Assembly (NCBI RefSeq): GCF_020216025.1
Contig: NZ_JAIWNC010000010.1
Location: 231,594-295,593 of the forward strand
DNA length: 64,000 nt
DNA from: Jidongwangia harbinensis
GTDB taxonomy: Bacteria > Actinomycetota > Actinomycetes > Mycobacteriales > Micromonosporaceae
Direction: 5' to 3'
Of the stretch, positions 8,435 to 16,154 are shown in pieces. The notes beneath the pieces are model-generated. The model was not told the DNA's origin. It was given only the letters and a program-made list of their open reading frames with translations, and did not search any database. How positions within the stretch are numbered: position 1 is the stretch's first letter; the number at the start of each line of letters is the position of its first letter. The position numbers and the translations under genes are program-made.

Positions 8435-8448
8435 TGGGAACGCTTCCA
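8435..8448. promoter_or_regulatory. Second, imperfect CebR-like operator
   Basis: TGGGAACGCTTCCA at 8435-8448 matches the CebR palindrome at 12 of 14 positions and ends 27 bp before the lyase ATG. Paired sites of unequal quality are common in LacI-family regulation. No clear -35/-10 pair could be fixed between the two boxes, although the segment 8368-8400 is locally AT-rich. Confidence 0.6.
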
Positions 8449-8475
8449 GTTACGGATGTCGATCCAGGAGACCGC

Positions 8476-10653
8476 ATGTCCACCAGGAGAACGCTTGCCG
8501 TGCTCGCCGCCGTCGTGGTCGGCGGGGCCACCGCCGCCGTCGCGGCCCAGGCGCAGGCCGCGGCCGGCTGCCGGGTCACGTACGCGGTCACCAACCAGTG
8601 GCAGGGCGGCTTCGGCGCGAGTGTCGACGTGACCAACCTGGGCGACCCGGTGCACGGCTGGACGCTGACCTTCGGGTTCCCGTCCGGGCAGACGATCAGT
8701 CAACTGTGGAACGGCACCCACACGCAGTCCGGCAGTCAGGTCAGCGTGCGCGACGCGGGGCACAACGCCGCGCTGGGCACGAACGGGACCGTCTCCTTCG
8801 GCTTCAACGGCGCGTTCAGCGGCACCAACACCGACCCCACCTCGTTCACGCTGAACGGGACCGCCTGCACCGGCGGCATGGGCGGGACGCCCAGCCCCAG
8901 CCCGCCGCCGGCCGGGGGTGCCGACGGGCGGCAGATGGAACGGCTCGACCGGGGACTGATCAGCGTCCGGTCCGGCAGCGGCAACCTGGTCAGTTGGCGC
9001 TGGCTGGCGAGCGACCCGGCGGGCGTGGCGTTCAACGTCTACCGGGCCGGCACCCGGGTCAACGCCACCCCGGTCACCGGCTCCACCAACTACCTGGACG
9101 CCGGGGCGGCGGCCGGCGCGGCGTACACCGTGCGGGCCGTGGTCGACGGCACCGAGCAGGACCCCTCGCCGGCCGCGCTGCAGTTCCCGGCCGGCTATCT
9201 CGACGTACCCATCCAGAATCCGAACTCCGCGGCGTATGCCGCGAACGACGCCAGCGTGGCCGACCTGGACGGCGACGGCCGGCTCGAGATCGTGCTCAAA
9301 TGGGAGCCGCTTAACGCCAAGGACAACTCGCAGTCCGGCGTGACCGACCCGGTGTACCTCGACGCGTACCAGCTGACCGGCACCCGGATGTGGCGGATCA
9401 ACCTGGGCCGCAACATCCGGGCGGGTGCGCACTACACCCAGTTCCAGGTGTACGACTACGACGGCGACGGCGACGCCGAGGTGGCCATGAAGACCGCGGA
9501 CGCGACCGTGTCCGGCACCGGCCAGGTGATCGGCAACGGCTCGGCCGACTATCGCAACGCCAGCGGGTACGTCCTCGACGGTCCCGAGTTCCTCACCGTG
9601 TTCGACGGGCGGACCGGCGCCGCGCTGTCCACCGTCGACTACGTGCCGTCCCGGGGCAACGTCTCCTCCTGGGGCGACTCGTACGGCAACCGGGTCGACC
9701 GGTTCCTGGCCGGCACCGCGTACCTGGACGGCCAGCGGCCCAGCCTGATCATGGCGCGCGGGTACTACACCCGCACGGTGATCGCCGCCTGGGACTTCCG
9801 CAACGGCACGCTGACCCGGCGCTGGACGTTCGACAGCAACAGCTCCACCAACGCCGGGACCGCCGGCCAGGGCAATCACCAGCTGTCCGTGGCCGACGTG
9901 GACGCCGACGGCCGCGACGAGATCGTGTACGGGTCACTGACCGTCGACGACAACGGCGCCCGGCTGTGGAACACCGGCCACGGCCACGGCGACGCGCTGC
10001 ACGTCGGCGACCTGAACCCGGCCCGGGCCGGCCTGGAGGTGTTCAAGGTCAGTGAGGACACCAGCAAGCCGTCGTCCTGGTTCGCCGACGCCCGTACCGG
10101 TCAGGTGCTCTGGACCACCCCACCCGGCGGCGACAACGGCCGCGGCGTCTCGGCCGACGTCTGGTCCGGCAGCGCCGGCGCCGAGTCCTGGTCGTCGGCC
10201 GCGGACGGCGTGCGCGGCCCCTCCGGCGCGGTGGTGACCAGCCGCAAGCCCGGCTCGGCCAACTTCCTGGCCTGGTGGGACGGCGACCCGGTCCGCGAAC
10301 TGCTGGACGCCACGCACATCGACAAGTACGGCACCGGCGGCGACACCCGGCTGCTGACCGCGTCCGGGGTGCACTCGGCCAACGGCACCAAGTCCACGCC
10401 CTCGATCTCCGGCGACCTGCTGGGCGACTGGCGCGAGGAGGTGATCTGGCCGACCAGCGGCGACACCGCGCTGCGGATCTACGCCAGTCCCACGCCGACC
10501 GACCGGCGGATCACCACGCTGCTCCAGGACGCCCAGTACCGGCTCGCCCTGGCCTGGCAGAACACCGCCTACAACCAGCCGCCGCACCCCAGCTTCTTCC
10601 TCGGCGCCGGCATGGCCGATCCGCCACGACCGGCGAATATCTATCAGCCCTGA
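8476..10653 (+). CDS. Secreted CBM2-rhamnogalacturonan lyase (PL11 type)
   Basis: A 725-residue secreted polysaccharide lyase. It has a signal peptide (about 1-29), CBM2 (about 30-133, with WQGGF and WNGT), a short PSPSPPP linker, then a domain matching PL11 rhamnogalacturonan lyases such as YesW/YesX. That domain opens with a fibronectin-like strand region, followed by the beta-propeller with calcium-type DLDGDGRLE, DYDGDGDAE and DVDADGRDE loops. These enzymes cleave rhamnose-galacturonate bonds in pectin by beta-elimination. The ATG at 8476 has an AGGAG five bases upstream and directly precedes the signal peptide. Its last bases overlap the integrase remnant on the other strand. Confidence 0.94.
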   Translation: MSTRRTLAVLAAVVVGGATAAVAAQAQAAAGCRVTYAVTNQWQGGFGASVDVTNLGDPVHGWTLTFGFPSGQTISQLWNGTHTQSGSQVSVRDAGHNAALGTNGTVSFGFNGAFSGTNTDPTSFTLNGTACTGGMGGTPSPSPPPAGGADGRQMERLDRGLISVRSGSGNLVSWRWLASDPAGVAFNVYRAGTRVNATPVTGSTNYLDAGAAAGAAYTVRAVVDGTEQDPSPAALQFPAGYLDVPIQNPNSAAYAANDASVADLDGDGRLEIVLKWEPLNAKDNSQSGVTDPVYLDAYQLTGTRMWRINLGRNIRAGAHYTQFQVYDYDGDGDAEVAMKTADATVSGTGQVIGNGSADYRNASGYVLDGPEFLTVFDGRTGAALSTVDYVPSRGNVSSWGDSYGNRVDRFLAGTAYLDGQRPSLIMARGYYTRTVIAAWDFRNGTLTRRWTFDSNSSTNAGTAGQGNHQLSVADVDADGRDEIVYGSLTVDDNGARLWNTGHGHGDALHVGDLNPARAGLEVFKVSEDTSKPSSWFADARTGQVLWTTPPGGDNGRGVSADVWSGSAGAESWSSAADGVRGPSGAVVTSRKPGSANFLAWWDGDPVRELLDATHIDKYGTGGDTRLLTASGVHSANGTKSTPSISGDLLGDWREEVIWPTSGDTALRIYASPTPTDRRITTLLQDAQYRLALAWQNTAYNQPPHPSFFLGAGMADPPRPANIYQP

Positions 10654-10935
10654 CGTCTTTCCAACGGTCGCCAATGGAGATCATTCTTCCGTCTGAGCCG
10701 TCTCTGGGCGGTCTGTGGGCTGTGCGGGCTGAAGTAGCCGGCGAACAGGGAGTCGAGGGCGCGCCGAGCACGTTGCGGGCTGTCCGGGCATCAGATGGCC
10801 GTACACCCGCAACGTGAATCCGGGATCGGCGTGCTGGGTCTTCCACGGCAGGGTGACAGCCGTCGGCGGGTACCGCTTCAGATGCGCGTCGGCAACGGCG
10901 GCGACACTGTTCGGCAGGCCAGCCGCGGCCCCACC
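10644..10935 (-). pseudogene. Tyrosine recombinase (phage-type integrase) remnant
   Basis: Reading the minus strand from about 10935 gives VAAVADAHLKRYPPTAVTLPWKT, a typical core segment of actinobacterial integrases. It then jumps directly to HADPGFTLRVYGHLMP (to 10786), the catalytic C-terminal box with the active-site Tyr. One extra base (at 10785) shifts the frame. The next frame reads DSPQRARRALDSLFAGYFSP and ends at a TGA at 10644-10646. The gene thus has an internal deletion and a frameshift and lacks its N-terminal arm. It marks a dead integrative element and explains a stretch otherwise without a gene between the lyase and the NACHT protein. No attachment site or tRNA was found. Confidence 0.8.
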
Positions 10936-11004
10936 CGCTCGACGAAATCTCGTTGCTTAAAGGTAAGCCGAGCGACCTGGCTCGGACAGCGATCCCAGAG
11001 CGGC
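10936..11004. other. Short gap between integrase remnant and NACHT gene
   Basis: These 69 bases hold no recognisable gene. The minus-strand frame reads KQRDFVERVGP here, which may be a further scrap of the recombinase, but that is too short to decide. Confidence 0.3.
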
Positions 11005-13152
11005 TCACGTACGCCGCGCAAGCTCATCGCGACGGGTCGTCACTGTGGAGGCCAGCAGGGCCGGGTCGCATACGGCGAGATGGTCGCGTACCAGGAGATG
11101 CACGAACCGGTACTCGGTGTCGACAAACGACAGCAGGCTCCGGTCGGCCGCGAACTGGAGCAAGCCCGGCCGCCAAGGATCCGGTTCCCCCGCGAACACC
11201 AGCACGAAGCGGGTCAGCGACGCCAGCGTCGTCTGGGAAAGCGCCATACCGATCACCCAACCCACTACTATGCCGATGACAGCGGACAACGTCGGCCATA
11301 AACCGATGAACGCCGGAAGTGGCCAGAATGCGCTGGCGATGATGACGCCCGGCGCAGACAGCAACGCCTGAATGACAAGCGCCAAAGGCGCGCGGCCGAC
11401 CGGTATGTCCCGGTCGGTTGTCATCGGGCCGTACACCAGCGTCGTCCAGGATACAAACGCAAGAAATCCTATCAACCCGGTTAACCAGAAGTTGCTGCTG
11501 ACCTCCCAGTCCGCCGGCATCAACTCCAACAGAACCCACAACTCGAGGTACAGTACGGTACCGATAAAAACCGACCAGGCGAACAGGAGCAGGTATCGCG
11601 CCGTGGTCATCCGGTTTGGGGAGGCTACCAACTGGGCGTTGGTAAGAAATAGCATACCCAGGAAGCAGGCAGCGGCTCCAGCCAGCAGACCGATTACCAT
11701 TCCGGTTTTCTGCGCGATGACTGCCGCCAATGCGATCGCTCCGGTGAAGGCGGGGGCGACGGTAAGCCACCCCGCCTGAATCCTCTTCTGGGCATCATCG
11801 AGGCCCGCGTCCAACGCTTGCACCGATGGCCGAGCTACCTGGACCCCAGAATTCGTCGCTGTCGAGATGTGGGCCAGCGCACGCAGCGCGAGCAGCGTCC
11901 GCTCGGTGCTAAGACTCCAGGTGCGCGCTCGGTGGCGGGCCAGCACTTCGATGACATAGGCGTCGAAGAGCAGCTTGCGTCGAGTCTCCGGGTTTCCGTC
12001 GTGCGGCACCAGTCGTGCCGACTTCTCGCCGTAGGCGAGTGCCATGACGTTCAGCATCAGCGGAGTGGTGAGCATCTCCCACAACTCCTTGTCGCCGGAC
12101 AGCGCCTCGGCCACCCCATTCAGCTGGGGACTGATCGCGTGCAGAAATGCGACTACCTGCTCCCGCCGGAACGGCTGGATCTCCACTGCGCCCTGTAGCC
12201 GCAGCCGACCGCGAAGCGAATCGTAGTCGGCTGTCCGGCTGCACACAGCTAGCCGGGTGACCGCCCGCTGCAACTCGTTGATTTCTTCGACGCACCGCTC
12301 GCGATCACGCTCGCTCACCTCGTCCAGACCGTCCAGGAGGAGCACCAGACGGTCCTCTGCCAGCCATGTCGCGGACACCATCGCGGGGATGCCATACCGC
12401 TCGCGCAGCGTGGTTCCCAGCCACAAGGACATCGGCTGCGGATCCGACGAGCGCGTTCGCGACGGCAGCCAGCGTCGGCGCGTGCGTGGCCGCGACCAGT
12501 CGGTGAGATCAACGACAACCGGTACGGGTGGCTCGTTATCCGGACTCCGCCGACGCTGGGCGCGCCCATCGGCGATCAGCCGCTCCGCCAGGTCCAGCAG
12601 TTGCGTTGTCTTTCCCGCGCCCGGCCCGCCCAGGATGAGCATGGAGCCGCTGAGCTCCTCGAACACCGCACCGATGTCACCCGCCTCCGACACCTGAAAC
12701 GTCCCGGCGTCGATCCGCTGCACGAGGTGCGCCGGCTGCCGGACGGCGTCCGGTCGCTCGTCGAGCGAAAGCGCGATTCGCACCTTTTCTGCAAACGAAT
12801 TTCGCTGCCGCAGATCTATATAGCGGGCCACCTGATCGAGCGCGCGATCGATGTTCCGTGGGTCGTTGGGGTGTCGAGTGGAGATCGCCTCGCCGCGAGA
12901 GCCGCGCTGCTCGATCACCTCCAACGCAACAATGACCAGCACGCAGACAACGGCGACCGGCCAGACCCAGTCAGCAAGCGGCGCAAGCCACGGCGGCGGT
13001 GTCCCACCGGTGCCCACGTTTATCGCAATCGGGACAATGAGGAGGGCTGCCATGGCCCCCAGGAACTTCTGCGCTACACGCAGCACCGAACCTCTCAGCA
13101 CCGGGAACCCTCCGCCGTCACAGTCGTATCTTGCCACCAGCGGCATGGGCAT
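11005..13152 (-). CDS. Membrane-anchored NACHT-domain NTPase
   Basis: A 715-residue STAND-type NTPase. Two membrane helices come first (about 29-46 and 62-80), then a cytoplasmic NACHT module with Walker A GGPGAGKTT (175-183), Walker B LVLLLDGLDEV (269-279) and a sensor-like CSRTADYD segment. A helical region follows, and then about six membrane helices (about 455-645). The end carries the LLSFVDTEYRFVHLLVRDHLA-like box seen at the C-terminus of many actinobacterial NACHT proteins. NACHT proteins act as signalling switches, some in antiphage defence, but this membrane type is uncharacterised. Base composition is visibly less GC-rich than its neighbours, and recombinase and transposase remnants flank it, so it was probably acquired by transfer. 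No obvious ribosome site precedes the ATG; later starts are possible. Confidence 0.88.
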   Translation of the reverse strand: MPMPLVARYDCDGGGFPVLRGSVLRVAQKFLGAMAALLIVPIAINVGTGGTPPPWLAPLADWVWPVAVVCVLVIVALEVIEQRGSRGEAISTRHPNDPRNIDRALDQVARYIDLRQRNSFAEKVRIALSLDERPDAVRQPAHLVQRIDAGTFQVSEAGDIGAVFEELSGSMLILGGPGAGKTTQLLDLAERLIADGRAQRRRSPDNEPPVPVVVDLTDWSRPRTRRRWLPSRTRSSDPQPMSLWLGTTLRERYGIPAMVSATWLAEDRLVLLLDGLDEVSERDRERCVEEINELQRAVTRLAVCSRTADYDSLRGRLRLQGAVEIQPFRREQVVAFLHAISPQLNGVAEALSGDKELWEMLTTPLMLNVMALAYGEKSARLVPHDGNPETRRKLLFDAYVIEVLARHRARTWSLSTERTLLALRALAHISTATNSGVQVARPSVQALDAGLDDAQKRIQAGWLTVAPAFTGAIALAAVIAQKTGMVIGLLAGAAACFLGMLFLTNAQLVASPNRMTTARYLLLFAWSVFIGTVLYLELWVLLELMPADWEVSSNFWLTGLIGFLAFVSWTTLVYGPMTTDRDIPVGRAPLALVIQALLSAPGVIIASAFWPLPAFIGLWPTLSAVIGIVVGWVIGMALSQTTLASLTRFVLVFAGEPDPWRPGLLQFAADRSLLSFVDTEYRFVHLLVRDHLAVCDPALLASTVTTRRDELARRT

Positions 13153-13373
13153 TGACGCTGATGGCCCTGGGCCACGTTCGTCGCCGCGTGATGCGATCTT
13201 GGCCCCAGCGCTCTAATAGCGCCTGGGTGTCGGGTGCGGCGGCGCGCGACCTAACGGGCGGGCAGCGGCCTGCCCGTGACTTTGCTGACCCGACACAATG
13301 TGCGCCGCCGGCCCCGTCACCGACGGCCGCTACTCGTCTTTGCGGCACAGCGTGGGCAGCTCGCGCGTCGCCT
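13153..13373. other. Non-coding stretch upstream of the NACHT gene
   Basis: I see no gene here. The only structured element is a short GC-rich inverted segment near 13250-13280. It lies between the NACHT start and the transposase scrap, so it may be debris of the same decayed island and should contain the NACHT promoter. Confidence 0.4.
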
Positions 13374-13446
13374 GATCGTGCGGTCACCACGTTGACACAG
13401 TTCCACAATCTCGGCCTTGAACTGCGATGTGAACGCCCGCCGAGCC
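13374..13446 (-). pseudogene. IS3-family transposase OrfA N-terminal remnant
   Basis: The minus strand from about 13446 down to 13374 reads ARRAFTSQFKAEIVELCQRG then DRTI. This is the opening helix of IS3-family OrfA proteins (R-x-[FY]-T-x-[EQ]-F-K-A-E-I-V). After this the similarity stops; no helix-turn-helix continuation, OrfB or terminal inverted repeats are visible. It is a small scrap of an insertion sequence beside the NACHT gene. Confidence 0.65.
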
Positions 13447-13494
13447 CCTCGATCGTCTATTCCCCACGCTCTCCATGATGCTGGACATACTCCC

Positions 13495-13511
13495 GGAGCC
13501 CTACCGGCTCC
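13495..13511. terminator. Possible hairpin downstream of glcF
   Basis: GGAGCC at 13495-13500 can pair with GGCTCC at 13506-13511 around a 5-base loop. It lies about 80 bp beyond the end of the glcDEF transcript on the minus strand, where a terminator would be expected. The stem is short, so the call is weak. Confidence 0.3.
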
Positions 13512-13593
13512 TGAGCGATGATGGAGCCCGAGGTAACGGTCATCCCGGTCAGGTTAGTTGCAGAGTGCGCACGCCCGCGGGTACGGCCGGTGA

Positions 13594-14967
13594 TCACTCA
13601 GCCCGGACCAGGTCCTCCGCCGGCAGGCCGCGGATCGAGGCGTCCAGCACCTGCGCGGTGTGCGCCAGGGCGATCGTGCCGCCCGCCCGGCGTACCGACG
13701 CGGCGACCTGCATCAGGCAGCCGGGATTCGCGGTGACCAGCAGCTGCGCGCCGGTGGCCAGCACGTTGCGGGCCTTGAGCGCGCCCAGTTCGGCGGCCGG
13801 GCCGGGGTTCAGCACGTTCCAGATACCGGCCGAACCACAGCAGATCTCCGGATCCGCGATCTCCCGCACATCCAGGCCGGGGATGCCGGCCAGTAGTTGC
13901 CGCGGTTGCGCCCGGACGCCCTGGGCGTGTCCGAGGTGGCAGGCGTCGTGGTACGCCACGGTCACCGGCAGCGGATGCCGGGGCGCGACCGGGCCCAGCT
14001 CGACCAGCACCTCGGACAGGTCGCGCACCCGGGACGCGAACGCCGCGGCCCGGTCCGCGTACGCCGGGTCGTCGCGTAGCAGGTCGCCGTACTCCTTGAG
14101 GGCCGACCCGCACCCGGCCGCGTTGACCACGAAGTAGTCCATCGCGACGGACTCGAAGGTGTCGATCAGCCGGCGGGCGAACCGCTGCGCCTCGGCCTCG
14201 CGCCCGTTGTGCGTGCTGAGCGCGCCGCAGCAGCCCTGTCCGCGGGGGATCATCACGTCGCAGCCCTCGGCCGCGAGGATCCGTACCGTGGCGGAGTTGA
14301 CGTGCGGGAAGAACGCGTCCTGCACGCAACCGGTGAGCATGCCCACCACGGCGCGGCGCGGGCCGCGGGCCCGGACCCGGTCCGGCGGCCGCGGCACCGG
14401 CCGCAGCCTCGGTGCCAGCGACTCCAGCGTGGCCAGGGTGGGCGCCAGGCGTTCCAGCAGGCCGGTCCGCGCGACCAGGCGTTGCAGCCCGGCCTGGTAG
14501 GCGCGCAGCGGTCCGCGCAGCAGGCGCAACCGGCGGGGGTACGGGAACAGCGCGAAGATCGCCGCGCGCAGCGCCCGTTCCCGGCGGGTCCGCGGATGGC
14601 GCCGTTCCACCTGGGCGCGGGTGTCGGCGATCAGCCGGTCGTAGCGGACGCCGGACGGGCACGCGGTCACGCACGACATGCAGCCGAGGCAGCGGTCGAA
14701 GTGTTCCACCATGGACCCGCTCAGCGGCTCGCCGCCCAGCCCCTCGTTCATCAGGTAGATCCGTCCGCGGGGCGAGTCCATCTCCTCGCCCCAGAGGACG
14801 TACGTCGGGCAGGTGGGCAGGCAGAACCCGCAGTGCACGCAGTCCGCCACCAGGTCGGCTCGGGGTGGACGGTGGTCGTCGAACGCCGGCTCGCCCCGGA
14901 CCGGGCCGAGTACGTCGCGCGGCGGCGGCTCGCTGCCCCAGGTGGCGTCCACCGCGTCGTGCGCCAT
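13594..14967 (-). CDS. glcF: Glycolate oxidase iron-sulfur subunit
   Basis: A 457-residue iron-sulfur subunit of the three-part glycolate (or D-lactate) oxidase. It passes electrons from the flavin subunits towards the respiratory chain. Two ferredoxin-type clusters are visible: CVHCGFCLPTCP at 43-54 and CLGCMSCVTACP at 93-104. Two CCG-type motifs of the heterodisulfide-reductase-like half follow (GCCGALSTHNG and ICCGSAGIWN). Its ATG overlaps the glcE stop by one base (TGATG), so it is translationally coupled as the third gene of glcDEF. The frame is open well upstream, but that part is a shadow of glcE. Confidence 0.93.
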   Translation of the reverse strand: MAHDAVDATWGSEPPPRDVLGPVRGEPAFDDHRPPRADLVADCVHCGFCLPTCPTYVLWGEEMDSPRGRIYLMNEGLGGEPLSGSMVEHFDRCLGCMSCVTACPSGVRYDRLIADTRAQVERRHPRTRRERALRAAIFALFPYPRRLRLLRGPLRAYQAGLQRLVARTGLLERLAPTLATLESLAPRLRPVPRPPDRVRARGPRRAVVGMLTGCVQDAFFPHVNSATVRILAAEGCDVMIPRGQGCCGALSTHNGREAEAQRFARRLIDTFESVAMDYFVVNAAGCGSALKEYGDLLRDDPAYADRAAAFASRVRDLSEVLVELGPVAPRHPLPVTVAYHDACHLGHAQGVRAQPRQLLAGIPGLDVREIADPEICCGSAGIWNVLNPGPAAELGALKARNVLATGAQLLVTANPGCLMQVAASVRRAGGTIALAHTAQVLDASIRGLPAEDLVRAE

Positions 14968-16154
14968 CAGATGCCTCCCACGAATCGCCCCGGCGCGAAC
15001 CGGTGCTCCGGGTCGAACTGGTCCTTGACCCGTCGCATCAGGGCCAGCCCGCCGACCGGGCCCCACAGGTCGACAAGCTGTCGCACGGCGGGCGGCGCGG
15101 TCAGCACGACCACGTGTCCCTCGGCCCGGACGGCGGCGGCGCGCAGCCGCTCGACCACCGTCGCGACGTCTCCGGGCGGGTCGGCCGGCAGGCCCGCGTA
15201 GAGCACGCCGGCGCCGGCCGAGCCGCGGACCGTCACGGCCGCGCCCGTCGCCCGTGCCTCGGTCAGCAGCGCCGGCACCCGGGACAGCGGCGCGGTCAGC
15301 TTGATCCCGACCTGGCCGGTCCGCCACGGCAGTGTGCCCCACCATTCCGGTACGCCGTCGCGGGCCTGGTCGCCGAGCACCTTGTGCAGCACCGCGGCCC
15401 GCTCGGCGACGCCGTCCACGGAGCCCTCGACCAGCGCCGCCACCTCGACCGGTCCGCCGGGCGGGGCGTCCACCTCGACCGCGCTCGGCACCACCTGGGC
15501 GTCCCGGACCGCGGCGGCCAGCCGTCCGGCCGCCGCCGGGTCCGGTGCCGGCGCGCACACCACGGCGGTCGCGGCCGGCCGGGGGTGCAGCCGGAACGCG
15601 CACTCGGTGATCAGGCCGAGCGTGCCGTACGAGCCGGTGAACAGCTTGGCCAGGTCGTACCCCGCGACGTTCTTGACGACCTTGCCGCCCGCGTGCGCGA
15701 CCCGCCCGTCCGGCCGGACCACGGTCATGCCGATCAGCAGGTCCCGGGCCGTGCCGTAGAGCACCCGCCGCGGGCCGCTGGTGTTCACCGCGACCGTGCC
15801 GCCGACGGTGGCGCCGGGCACCGGCCGGTCGAGCGCGAGCTGCTGGCCGGGCAGGTCCAGGTCGTCCGTCGGGGTGCCGGCGCGGACCACGGTGATCAGG
15901 TCGCCGGCCGCGTGCTCGACCACGCCGGCCAGCCGCCGGGTGTCGAGGATCAGGTCGAGGCGCTCCGGCGGCATGCCCCAGTCGAGTTTGCTGCCGCCGC
16001 CGCGGACCACCACGGCGAGCCCGGCGGCGGCCGCGGCGGCCAGCACCGCCGACGCCTCCTCGGTGCTGGCCGGGGCGGCGACCAGCCGGGCCGGTACGCC
16101 GGCCACCGCGTCGTCGTCGCCGGCCGGGCGGGTGAGGTCCGCCAGGTCGCCCAT
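14967..16154 (-). CDS. glcE: Glycolate oxidase FAD-binding subunit
   Basis: A 395-residue second flavin subunit of glycolate oxidase. The PCMH-type FAD-binding region is visible in VVVRGGGSKLDWGMPP (about residues 48-63), in the GATVGGTVAVNTSGPRR stretch and in the KNVAGYDLAKLFTGSYGTLG segment that typifies GlcE. It lacks the full C-terminal FAD-oxidase cap of GlcD, as expected. It is the middle gene of the operon, coupled to both neighbours by TGATG overlaps. Confidence 0.92.
   Translation of the reverse strand: MGDLADLTRPAGDDDAVAGVPARLVAAPASTEEASAVLAAAAAAGLAVVVRGGGSKLDWGMPPERLDLILDTRRLAGVVEHAAGDLITVVRAGTPTDDLDLPGQQLALDRPVPGATVGGTVAVNTSGPRRVLYGTARDLLIGMTVVRPDGRVAHAGGKVVKNVAGYDLAKLFTGSYGTLGLITECAFRLHPRPAATAVVCAPAPDPAAAGRLAAAVRDAQVVPSAVEVDAPPGGPVEVAALVEGSVDGVAERAAVLHKVLGDQARDGVPEWWGTLPWRTGQVGIKLTAPLSRVPALLTEARATGAAVTVRGSAGAGVLYAGLPADPPGDVATVVERLRAAAVRAEGHVVVLTAPPAVRQLVDLWGPVGGLALMRRVKDQFDPEHRFAPGRFVGGI

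Noticed and set aside
13153..13373. Possible small toxin or antitoxin gene beside the NACHT protein
   Set aside because: Open frames on both strands are Arg/Ala-rich shadows without a ribosome site.
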